From Zarea fungicola (Eukaryota > Ascomycota > Sordariomycetes > Hypocreales > Cordycipitaceae), in assembly GCA_900169235.1 (NCBI GenBank), contig FWCC01000291.1, positions 1 to 64,000 of the forward strand: a stretch of 64,000 nucleotides of DNA, given 5' to 3'. Below the pieces are notes generated by a model. It was not told the DNA's origin. It did not search any database and saw only the letters and a program-made list of their open reading frames with translations. This document shows, piece by piece, positions 55,027 to 64,000 of the stretch. Numbering within the stretch: the first letter of the stretch is position 1; every line of letters starts with the position of its first letter. Position numbers and translations under genes: made by a program.

Positions 55027-56590
55027 ATGAAGTCATCCTATCTTCATGGCCTGGTAAGTTCCATCGTTCTGACTCCAGGCCACTCCCCCGGCAATATCCG
55101 AGCGGAAACCAGCCTAAGAAGCTACCTATGCCGCTAACACGCTTCTCCCGACTGTAGTCTAACCGTAGAAACATCGCCCGCTACGAAACTACAGCCATCT
55201 ATACACCACCCGGCGCTCAGGTCGACATAGTCCTCGTTCATGGTCTCAATGGCAGCCCAGACCTTACCTGGACCAGCCCCGAAGGTGTCTTTTGGCCAGA
55301 GGACCTCCTTCCAGAGGCGCTTCGAGGAGTTCCGGCCAATATCCTCGTTTACGGGTACAACGCCGACGTATACTCGCGCCACAACAACCGCAGCGCGAGT
55401 GATAATTTTATTCACCAGCACGCCCAGACTCTCGTCAGCAGCCTGTCTCTTTTCCGCAAAGGTGAGGGTCGCTCCCGCAACCCCATCATCTGGGTCGCTC
55501 ATAGCCTCGGTGGTATCCTCGTCAAGCGCGCTCTGCTCTATGCCAACGACATCCGTGCCGAGCACCTTGCCGAATATCGCGGTATCTATATTTCGACCTA
55601 TGGCATCATCTTCCTTGGCACCCCTCACACTGGCTCCGATGGCGCCAAATGGGGTCTCATTCTTCAGGGCATGTCCGACGCCATTCTGCCGCGCAAGTTC
55701 TTCCAGTGCGAGTCCATCTTGCTCAAGACATTGAAGCGTGACAATGAGACGCTGCAGAGCATCAACAACCACTTTCTAGACATTTATGAGCGCTTCCGTA
55801 TCCATATGGTCCACGAGAACCACAAGACGGATCTCAAGCTTACAAGGTGCGTTTCTTTCACTTTTGTATCTAATGAAGATTTTCTTTTCCTTGTCAGTTC
55901 ATTAGCTAACCACATGCGTTTCACCTCAGATCCCTCATTGTTGACCCCAACTCGGCCAGCCCTCAGCTCCCTGGTGTCACTTACTACGGCGTCGAGGCCA
56001 CACACGCGGGCATGTGCAAGTTTAGTTCTGCCAATGCCCCCGGCTTCAACGCCATCTCAACAGACATTCGTCTGTGGGTCCAGGAGGCCCCCGTTCTCAT
56101 TCAGCGCCGCTGGGCCACCGAGGATCATGATCACTCTGCCCGTCTCCAGAACCAGTTCAAGGAGAATATGTGTCCTTTCGTCAACAGTAGCCCTCCACCG
56201 GCGTATACCTCTCGTCCTGCGACAGCGGAGGAGAAGCTGGCTGCAGAAAATGACAAGGAGCCGATGAAACACTCCCGCTCATTGCCTGCTTCGCCCATTA
56301 ACTCGAACCCATCACCGCCCTACACTGCAAGGCCCGTTTCCGCAGAGCCTTACACCAGGGTTGCCAACACGACGGCAGTCAACATCACGCAGGTCAACAT
56401 CACGCAGGTCAACATCACGCAGGTCAACATCACGCAGGTCAACACGACGGCAGTCAACACGACAGCAGTCGACATCACGCAGGTCAACACGACAGCAGTC
56501 AATACCGCGCAGGTTAATACCATGGCAGTCAACACCGCGGAGGTCAACCTTGTAAACCGGCTACAGCAACGTTGTTACACCTCATTTTAG
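55027..56590 (+). CDS. Alpha/beta hydrolase with C-terminal pentapeptide repeat tail
   Basis: Three exons, 55027-55053, 55158-55846 and 55930-56590, give 458 residues. The catalytic domain resembles the SERAC1/DUF676-type serine lipases often placed at the N-terminus of fungal NLR-like proteins: VDIVLVHGLNGSPDLTW, the nucleophile elbow VAHSLGGILVKRAL (Ser of GHSLGG type, here AHSLGG), and GIIFLGTPHTGSDGAKWG. The C-terminal His is probably in GVEATHAGM. After about residue 290 comes a Pro-rich linker (PPPAYTSRPAT) and then 12 copies of a five-residue unit N-[TI]-x-x-V at codons of 56366-56545. No NACHT or repeat-binding domain follows, so it is a stand-alone form. The nine-codon first exon is inferred from its splice sites and ATG. 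Confidence 0.85.
56366..56545 (+). repeat. Twelve tandem 15-bp units coding N-[TI]-[TA]-x-V pentapeptides
   Basis: Inside exon 3 of the hydrolase gene. Units read AACATCACGCAGGTC with variants, coding NITQV, NTTAV, DITQV, NTAQV, NTMAV and NTAEV. The first units are nearly identical, so the array grew recently, while later ones have diverged. Every change keeps the Val and nearly always the Asn, so selection or gene conversion maintains the pattern. Confidence 0.9.
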
Positions 56591-58367
56591 ATAGAAAAGT
56601 AGCCTCTCGCGAGGCAAAAAGCATATCATTCAGTCTCGGCAGCTTTGCTTTATTGCCATTTAAAATATTTGTATTTTTCACGGTCACATATGGACGGTCA
56701 TTATTGAGTACCGAATCTTTTTTTTTGTTTTGTTTTGCCAAGCATATTTTAGGCGTTAACTCTTGCAGCTAGCCACCCTGGTATAGGCCAACCAAACCAC
56801 ATTTTAAAAATCCAAAGTTTTCTCTAAATTATTTTACTGCGGCCCTTAATTTTAGAGTAGCGGGCTTTTCAAAACCCCTTTTGCCATAACTCGTGCGCCG
56901 GCTGTAATTTATGGAATATAGAAATAATAATTAATGACTTGAATTTTTCTGATCTTGTTATTTACTCTACTACGGAGGGGGTGGTGCGATGGTCCTGATA
57001 TGGCAATGTTTGTACGTAGCCTGCGTCGGCCGATTCTCGAAAAAGCTTCCTCCCCCCCCATGCATAGCCGAGAACGAGCAGTATTGCAATGAATTAAAAA
57101 CACACCGCCAAGTACTGTACAATACAGTACCAGAAAAAAAGGAACCAAGCAAAATCCCTCTCGTCGGTAAAACTCTGTCGATCACTTCACCTGGCTGGCT
57201 GGTTGGCTGTTGCTGCTCGTTGCCTAAGTCGGCATTTTCCTGGAAGTTCAAAACTTGTCCCACCCCCCTCACTTTTCAAGCTAAAAAGGGGTTATCAGCT
57301 TTGTAATTGCCCGTGCGCTGCAAGAGGTCATTGTGCTCTGGTAAAAGGCAATGTATTCATTAACAGTTTTGAAGGCAACGCAAGAGAGTGATAACCTAAC
57401 ACAAAATCAGTACCACTTTCTGATGGCGCGCCCCCAGTTGTACCCAGGCCTATCCATGGACTCGGTTTTTATTATTTTGAACAAAAGAGAAGATTTGCAA
57501 CTGCAGGTAACAGCAACGAAATACGAACTATGCGCAGCTAGACGTTATCCTTCATGTAATCGTAAGTTTTTCTTGTCTATTTTTAATCTTGTATCACCTC
57601 AGCAGCAGATGCGCAAAACCATTTGCTAAACACTGCAGGGCTCCTCGTGGTTCTCGCCCCACACTCGAGTCAAGAATGGCACTACGCCAACATGTGAAGT
57701 ATTACGTCTAAATGGGCGGGGGGAGGCTTGCTATAAGCGAAAAGTGATACTTATTTATGACTTGTTAATTCAAATGCTAGAAGTGTGACGTGACGAACGG
57801 CCTGGTGAGGTTAGAAAAGTGATGAATAATACTGGAAGTGGAAAAGCTCGCGTGGTCATCGCAGATGCATATATGCCAGACGTGAATTGCTGCTCCATCC
57901 AGAGATCTGGAGCACAGCATTTTTATCACCAAGAGAATATTTCTGTCAATTTTGGCAATAATGATTTATTACTCGTAATAATTCTTCGACTGTGGATGGT
58001 TCTTTCCTTCCACAACAGATGTAGTTTGCTCCTCTGCACTTGCGACTGCAGCTGGGCCGAATTCCATCAAATTCCACCAAGCCTCCTGTTTACAAATGAT
58101 TGTGCAGCAAGGTTTCGTTTAAGCCAAGGAATACGACTGCCATATTTGGACAGTGATGCAGACCCTGGCTACGTGGTCGAGAGATTCGATTGCCAAATGG
58201 CGGGCTTGTAAAGCTGTTTAAGGGCTACTCGATTGCCATTTTGTCGCTCTTTTACAGCCAGAGTACCTTCGTACGTGTATTTTGAAGAACCGATAGCCGC
58301 GGTCCAAAGTACCTGGTTTAATTATCTGGGGTTTATATCGATACCGTTGCAGCCATCTGCCCCCCTG

Positions 58368-58407
58368 ATTATCGTGGCCCAATTTAATCGTTGAAAGTCA
58401 CGATAAT
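58368..58407. repeat. Short inverted repeat, 9-bp arms
   Basis: ATTATCGTG at 58368-58376 and its reverse complement CACGATAAT at 58399-58407 with a 22-bp spacer. It could form a hairpin. It may be chance in a gene-poor AT-rich stretch or part of a decayed element. Confidence 0.6.
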
Positions 58408-61400
58408 TACTGCTCAAGTCAGCCCGATGATGTTAGGCTTCTCACTGCCCCAGCAAACCGTTTTATCCAACAATGTCCCAGAATAGATCCAGAAAAAAAA
58501 ACGAAAGAAGACTTGTCGTTGACACTGTGACCTTTGGATCATGTCCTGACTTCAATTTGCTTCTAAAATGCAGATGTACCCAGTAAGGAGAAACAGTGCC
58601 TCCTGAGCAAAAGCAGATACCAGACATGGAGTACATATATATATATATAAATGGGGGTTTTCCTTTGCAAAGAATTATCGTACATGGTTGCGGTATATCG
58701 CTCTGCGGTTAGTAGGTCGGCATAGAATCATGGGGCAAACCGCGGCGGACGGGACTGATGACACGCCGTTACTTCGAGAAAAGCCGAATGAAATTGCGGT
58801 CACTCCACATGAAGCCCAAGAATGTAACATTTGCAACACGCTAGATGTTATTCAACAAATGCATTATGCACTGTCTCCATTCTGACGTAGTTGGTCGCAG
58901 ACGCAGGCTCCGTTGCTGAGGCTATGTGGATGCCAGAGTAGCCTAGTTGGCGCGTGTTGATAAGAAGGCATGTGTGAATACATGGAGGGCTGAAACGAAG
59001 AAAACACGGAATAATTGACTAGCGGTAATCATTAAGCTCGCTATGTTTATCGGATACGGATGCACGCCTATTGGCGAGCAGCGAGTCCCGGAGCTGCCAT
59101 TCAACACACCAGTGGACGGCAGTGAAGAGTGGCGTAATCAGTAAACAGATAATTGCAAGATAAGCCCTGAGTACGATATCGCATTAAGTACAGGTAGAAC
59201 GACTTGAAAGGGTACTACTAAGACAAGAGAAAAAAAAGCCTCAAGGTTAGTGGCACGGGATCTGATCAGAGTGTAGATAGCCATTATCCTGAATGGCTCA
59301 TGGCCGGCAGGGGATGCAGTTCGCGGTGCAGGGTGTTTCAGGATTCCGTGCGACATTGCAGTGCAAAGATCTCATGCAACCTTTCCCGATGAGTAAGGTT
59401 TGCTTTCTGTACTGGCAAGAGCTGGCATCCGGTTGTTGGACAAGGCCGGCGCATTTCAGCATCGAAGCCCATGGGTGGGGATTGGTTGGTGTGCCAGGTT
59501 CTAAGTGAGGTGCAATGCAGTTGGCAACCTCTACCGTTTATCCATTTGTTGCAGTGTTTTCCTAGCCCTGTCATTTTAGCCTTGACTGGAGATTCATACA
59601 TCTGTAGCGGCCAGATTGACGTCACAGCATCCATATTGGGATCCAGTTATGCCCCATAAGCGTGAGAATGAGCTGCCAGAGTAGCTCTTCTAGGCAGCGC
59701 GAGTGACGTTCAAAATGGACCGAATAACACAGCAACACAGCAAGACGTTTATTAGCCAGGATAAAGAAGCAGAAGCGGTGGATCGGCGTGTCTTGGCGTT
59801 TCGAGACACAGAGAAAGTTGAGGCTGCTGGAAGCATTACACCGCATGGTTAGCCACTTTAATAAAGGCCCGAGATACGGATACATGCATGGTGTATACAG
59901 GCCATTTTCGGACGACAGCGGACACGGTCGAATAAAGTGACGCGTATTATATGCTGCTGAGCGAGTCTCTGGCTGCGTGGGAGATTGGCTACGTGGATAC
60001 CGGTGCGTCATTTGAGGTAGCTTATTGCAGCGACACCGAGCGGCTGGTGATGAGTATTCAAGGCGTTTTTATTCGTAAAATGGTGTCAATCTGTAGTTAG
60101 GAGAGGTATGCACTTGAAACAGATCCAAGTGGATTATCATGTTAATAAAGTCTAGAGGACAGGAGGATGGAAGAGATGATGAGCCGTACTGCCCGTTTGC
60201 TGGGTGTTGGCCATCACCAGGTGTTGTTGGGTTCAGAGTTTTGAACGGTGCTGACAAGCCGTTCCCTATGTACCCAGGTATATGTACATGGAGGGTCGTA
60301 GCAGTTGTGAGAAATGGTTGTGGTAGGACTACAGAGGCGTTTTTAGAGGTGCTTTAGGGGACTGGCAGACAAAACGGGTAACCCGAGGCGAAAAAAAAAA
60401 AAACGACCGCCTACGTGGTATGGCGTCAGCGCCAAGTGAGGTATGAACGCTGTAATTACAAGGGGTGAAAGGTGTTGAGGAGCTTTATTTCAATCAGCCA
60501 CAGTGGAGGGCAGTACTGGTACATGTAGAGGCAGAGGAGGTACACCATTGCTGAAAGAGAGATGCGGCCTAAAAATAAAGTTACGCTTACCAGGGTGGCT
60601 GCAGCAGGATGCAATAGCAGCCCCTGCGGACGAGCTTTTCCACGAGGTACGACTGAGAATGTAGCTGCGTTGTAATTTGACCGCAACAATAAGAATTGCA
60701 ACAAGATAAAGAACTCAGAAAGCCTCTGGACATCTATCCCTCTGCTGTAGGACAAGTGTAACTACGTATTCGGATATTACAACCTGGACAGGTACCAGTA
60801 CATTATTCCTCTTCGTACATGCCCAATTCCTGACTTACCGACTCATTCCGGGCCCACTCGTTTAAAACTCTGAGCCGACAGTCTCCAACGGCCACCGCTT
60901 TTAATCAACATGTGCAGAGGCACCTACTGGCCACGCCAAAGCCCCTGTAAGCCTGCCGTCTGTTATCCTGCGGCTCTGTTGCACCCTTTGCCTAATACGT
61001 CGGCCACAGTTAAAAATTCTAATCCCTCTCAGCACTACTGCCCGTTTAGCGCTACCTCTCGTTCTCCGCTGGACGCTCAGTGGAAATAATATGGATCGAT
61101 ATGGATCTCATAGGGATCGTGCCGGAGCCATGGCCGCCACTCAGAGCAAAGAGCCGCCACATGGTACCTGTCGTCTGGCCCACTGCCGACGTCATGCTGC
61201 TTCACCTCACTGGAGCTGGCTGCACGGTGCACCCTGTCCTATACAGACCAACTCCACGGCGTCTGCACCACATCACTGCGTATCCTGTGCTCGCACACTA
61301 TTTGACCATGTACCACATACTCTCCATGCAAGCTGCTAAAAAAATATTAAACACAAAAACACTGGAGCCTCGAGATAAAATCCCGCAGTTGCGTTATCAC

Positions 61401-61665
61401 CAACAAATGCCAAAACTACATGCACAGTCCCACCCTCTGCTGCCCCAGTGTTACATGAAAAAAAAAAAAAAAAAACCCTCATAATTCATGTAAGCTTGTC
61501 TGAACTCGACAAACCAATGTGATATTGCTACTGGTATCAGGCTCCACAGTTGATGCTCCGTTATGACGCCTATGTCAATGGCGAGTCCGATAACACGTAT
61601 CCGAAGCTGTAGTTGACAGTTGATGAGGTTGAAATCCGCCTCGGTCGAGAATCCTTGGTTTCATC

Positions 61666-61672
61666 TATATAA
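61666..61672 (+). promoter_or_regulatory. TATA box of the aldo-keto reductase gene
   Basis: TATATAA lies about 166 bp before the ATG, followed by a C/T- and A-rich leader (CAACCACACACAACTTCCCTTCAC near the start). This combination is typical of strongly expressed fungal genes. Confidence 0.6.
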
Positions 61673-61837
61673 GGCTGGATTCCTCCTCCTTAAAGCCCAG
61701 CACTTTCGATCGATTCATTGCGCAGTCTATTAGACAATCAACCACTTTACCACAGTTCTACTATTCTACCCCTTCACAACTCTTCTATACATATCCTTTC
61801 AACCCATTTAGACAACCACACACAACTTCCCTTCACA

Positions 61838-62767
61838 ATGGCTCCCGTCGCTATCACCCCCGAAGCCTCCCCTGAGCGCCCCATTATCGTCAAGAAGATC
61901 GATGGTGCCCGCTCTCACAGCAGTTCTGTCTCGTCTGTCCATTCTATCCAGCTCAATGACGGCAACACCATCCCAGCAGTCGCTCTTGGTGTCTACAAGG
62001 CCCCCAACGGCCAGGAGACTGAGGATGCTGTCACAGCTGCCCTTGATGCCGGCTACCGCCACATTGACTCTGCTGCCCGCTACGCCAACGAGGAAGCCTG
62101 CGGTCGCGCCATCCGCCGCTGGCTCAAGAAGACGGGCACCCCACGGGAAGAGGTCTACATTTGTTCCAAGCTTTGGGACTCTGACCACGGCTACGAAGCC
62201 ACCTTTAATGCGCTCTGCGCTTCCCTTGATAAGTTTGGTCTCGACTATCTTGACCTTTATCTGATCCACTCCCCTGCCGACGACGAGGAGAAGCGCCACG
62301 AATCGTGGCGCGCTCTCGAAACAGCCCAGAAGCTCGGCAAGGTTCGCTCCATTGGCGTCTCAAACTTTGGCGCTGCCCACATCGAGAGTCTCATCGAGAA
62401 CTCCACTGTCATCCCAGCTGTCAATCAAGTTGAGGTCCACCCATTTTGCCAGCGCCAGGCTCTTGTCGATCTGTGTGACAAACATGGCATCAAGATCGAG
62501 GCGTACTCACCCCTCGCACGCGGCAACAAGCTGGAGGATCCCACTATCGGCGCAATTGCCCAAAAATACGGCAAAACTCCTGCTCAGATTCTTTTAAACT
62601 GGAATGCATCGCGGGGGAACGTTGTCCTGCCCAAGAGCTTGACTGCCCATCGCATCAAGAGCAACTTTGAGAGCTTCGACTTCAAACTCGCTCCCGAGGA
62701 CATCGCCACCATCGACGCCCTCGAGTCCAATTATGTTACCGGCTCGATGCATAAGTCTGCAGACTAA
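61838..62767 (+). CDS. Aldo-keto reductase family protein
   Basis: An NADPH-dependent cytosolic carbonyl reductase of 309 residues, intronless. Upstream frame to 61718 starts from a TTG and is not used; ATG at 61838 gives MAPVAITPEA. The catalytic tetrad is complete: Asp77 and Tyr82 in HIDSAARYANE, Lys111 in CSKLWD, and His144 in YLIHSP. Other signatures are GYRHIDSA, KVRSIGVSNFGAAHIE, VNQVEVHPF and the cofactor motif LPKSLTAHRIKSNFESFDF near the end. The first 35 residues are an extra Ser/Pro/Val-rich extension. The family acts on aldehydes, ketones or sugars and is often stress-induced in fungi; the substrate here is not determined by sequence. A TATA box and pyrimidine-rich leader suggest strong expression. 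Confidence 0.92.
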   Translation: MAPVAITPEASPERPIIVKKIDGARSHSSSVSSVHSIQLNDGNTIPAVALGVYKAPNGQETEDAVTAALDAGYRHIDSAARYANEEACGRAIRRWLKKTGTPREEVYICSKLWDSDHGYEATFNALCASLDKFGLDYLDLYLIHSPADDEEKRHESWRALETAQKLGKVRSIGVSNFGAAHIESLIENSTVIPAVNQVEVHPFCQRQALVDLCDKHGIKIEAYSPLARGNKLEDPTIGAIAQKYGKTPAQILLNWNASRGNVVLPKSLTAHRIKSNFESFDFKLAPEDIATIDALESNYVTGSMHKSAD

Positions 62768-64000
62768 ATGCATTCTAAGGCGTTACAGCTAAAGGAAACG
62801 CATAAATTTTCTTACACATGTTATTTTTAGAGGAACATCTCTGGACCTGCTCCTTGGATATGATACCACCTCTTATTCTACGACCATGAGACTCATTCAA
62901 CTTGTCGTCTTCTTAAGGAAAAACTGGCGATAGGAATAGTCTATTGGATTTTATGAGCATATAGCTCTGGCTCAACCAGATTAGATACTGCATAGATTGG
63001 GTAGCTGGCGTTTTCATATTTAGAGTCTCGATTTAAGGACATATATTAAGAGACAAATCCACGTTTTCCAAAAAATTCAATCACCATTTTCTCGTGATTT
63101 AACCCCCAAAAATAGTCTTAGCCTTTTTCTTAGCGATGCATTTCTCTATCCTTTGATGAAGACTCAACCCAGTCCGTCAGCCTGGACGTACACCCGTCTG
63201 TATTAAAACACAGCAGGGAGACCGAACAATGCAGTAATATGTCTTTACAACAATCCCATATTCAAGGAACATGGTTGAACTATACGGATACTGTTCAAGT
63301 ACTTTCCCAGCCAGAGCAGCTTCTTCGACGTATTTTCCCAGTTGGGTAAGCGTTATGCATGTCAACGGTTGTGGGGTGGTTTCGGTTTATTAATAAAAAC
63401 AGATCGTGAGATCTGAACTTTGGTGGTTGCAGGTCCCACTGCCAAAAATCTGGGGCCGTCCAGTCACGCAGACAGCAACTCCGTTTAAAAAGGTCCAGAC
63501 TCTAATAGACCGCCATAGTGCTACGCGGAACACCGTTTTACGGCTACAGTGAGTTAAGAATAACCGCAGAACAAGGGAAGCTTGGCAAAACAGTCCTACG
63601 CACGAGTTATCGCTGCTGGTTAGTTTCTGTACCTCTGCCGCCACCAGGATTTACCAGAGTTACTATTCAGTGTCCATTGGCTCCAACTGACAGGTGCCTC
63701 GACAAACCAGCAAAACAGGCCGTATTACACATGCCCTGGTTTAGTCAACAAACTAGCTGGTTAGTAAAACCAGCGTCAGAATCGTGGCGCGTGCGAAGTT
63801 GCCTCGTTGGTCAGATGCCATCACTAGTGAATACAATGCACGCCAGCTGACCGACTCAGCCTTGTGCGCCTTGATCAGCCGCTGCCGTATTTGAATGAAA
63901 TGGCCAAGAAAGGTGAATGGTTGGCTTTGCTCAGTTGCCAATGGTGAGATCGGATTGAAAAGAAAAGAAAAAAAAAATGATGCGCCGACCCTGATGACGC
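62768..64000. other. Terminal region without supported genes
   Basis: 1.2 kb to the end of the window. AT-rich 3' region of the reductase gene, then short frames with no support. A gene may continue outside the window, but nothing recognisable reaches the edge. Confidence 0.6.

Larger units (their letters stand above)
56591..61837. other. 5.2-kb gene-poor region
   Basis: Between the hydrolase and the aldo-keto reductase. No coding sequence with a domain, signal peptide or splice support was found. Contents are a CCCCCCCC run near 57052, an ATATATATATATAA run near 58635, a 9-bp inverted repeat (ATTATCGTG/CACGATAAT) at 58368-58407, an A13 run near 60395 and an A17 run near 61460. No terminal inverted repeats or transposase remnants could be recognised. 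The region could hold ncRNA or decayed sequence not visible by eye. Confidence 0.55.

Noticed and set aside
55134..55772. Minus-strand 212-codon frame
   Set aside because: Shadow of the alpha/beta hydrolase exon 2 on the opposite strand; no recognisable domain.
59622..60011. 129-codon minus frame in the gene desert
   Set aside because: No domain, no signal peptide, no neighbours in frame, and composition like the surrounding non-coding DNA.
61808..62299. Minus-strand 163-codon frame
   Set aside because: Antisense of the aldo-keto reductase, whose catalytic tetrad is intact on the plus strand.
1..64000. CRISPR arrays, complete transposons or viral genes
   Set aside because: No spaced direct repeats, transposase or integrase motifs, or paired long terminal repeats were seen; the organism is a fungus, in which CRISPR arrays are not expected.

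Overview
This 64-kb window is nuclear DNA from a filamentous ascomycete (Pezizomycotina). Genes are split by short introns of about 50-130 bp with fungal GT...AG sites. The content is typical of the group: a Zn2Cys6 regulator, several MFS transporters, a Bur1-type CDK, a P4-ATPase flippase, TFIIB, and tRNA genes with introns. The overall style, including short CTAGGTACCTAG and TACTCCGTA-like intergenic palindromes, suggests Sordariomycetes, perhaps Hypocreales. That placement is an inference and nothing here proves it. Exon structures below were built by hand from splice sites and reading-frame continuity.

Layout. 0-7.6 kb: a small three-helix membrane protein, the BUR1/CDK9-type kinase (6 exons), a glycerophosphodiester phosphodiesterase and an MFS sugar transporter with a GC-AG intron. 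8-17 kb: a Zn2Cys6 regulator, a Hal2/Met22-type phosphatase, a cytosolic asparaginase with an ankyrin tail, and an FBPase/SBPase-family phosphatase. 17.4-23 kb: two divergent 14-helix MFS transporters. 24.5-31 kb: a BTB protein and a Dnf3-like flippase. 33-41 kb: TFIIB, anthranilate phosphoribosyltransferase, a small membrane protein, a mitochondrial family III CoA-transferase and one unrecognised protein. 42-50 kb: a secreted Asn-rich repetitive protein, an ASNSD1-like amidotransferase/asparagine-synthetase protein, a HAD hydrolase and an HNH-domain protein. 51-57 kb: two tandem intron-bearing tRNA-Glu(CUC) genes, an FHA-domain SNIP1-like protein and an alpha/beta hydrolase ending in 12 pentapeptide repeats. 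57-64 kb: a gene-poor stretch of about 5 kb and an aldo-keto reductase.

The genes do not form an obvious biosynthetic cluster; most are housekeeping or transport genes in ordinary fungal order. Possible local links are the sugar transporter with the adjacent Zn2Cys6 regulator, and the divergent pair of MFS pumps sharing one 1.45-kb upstream region. The most unusual items are the secreted protein with a long alternating Asn/hydrophobic tract, the hydrolase with the NxTxV pentapeptide array, and the tRNA-Glu pair that differs only inside the intron. No CRISPR array, complete transposon or viral gene was seen.
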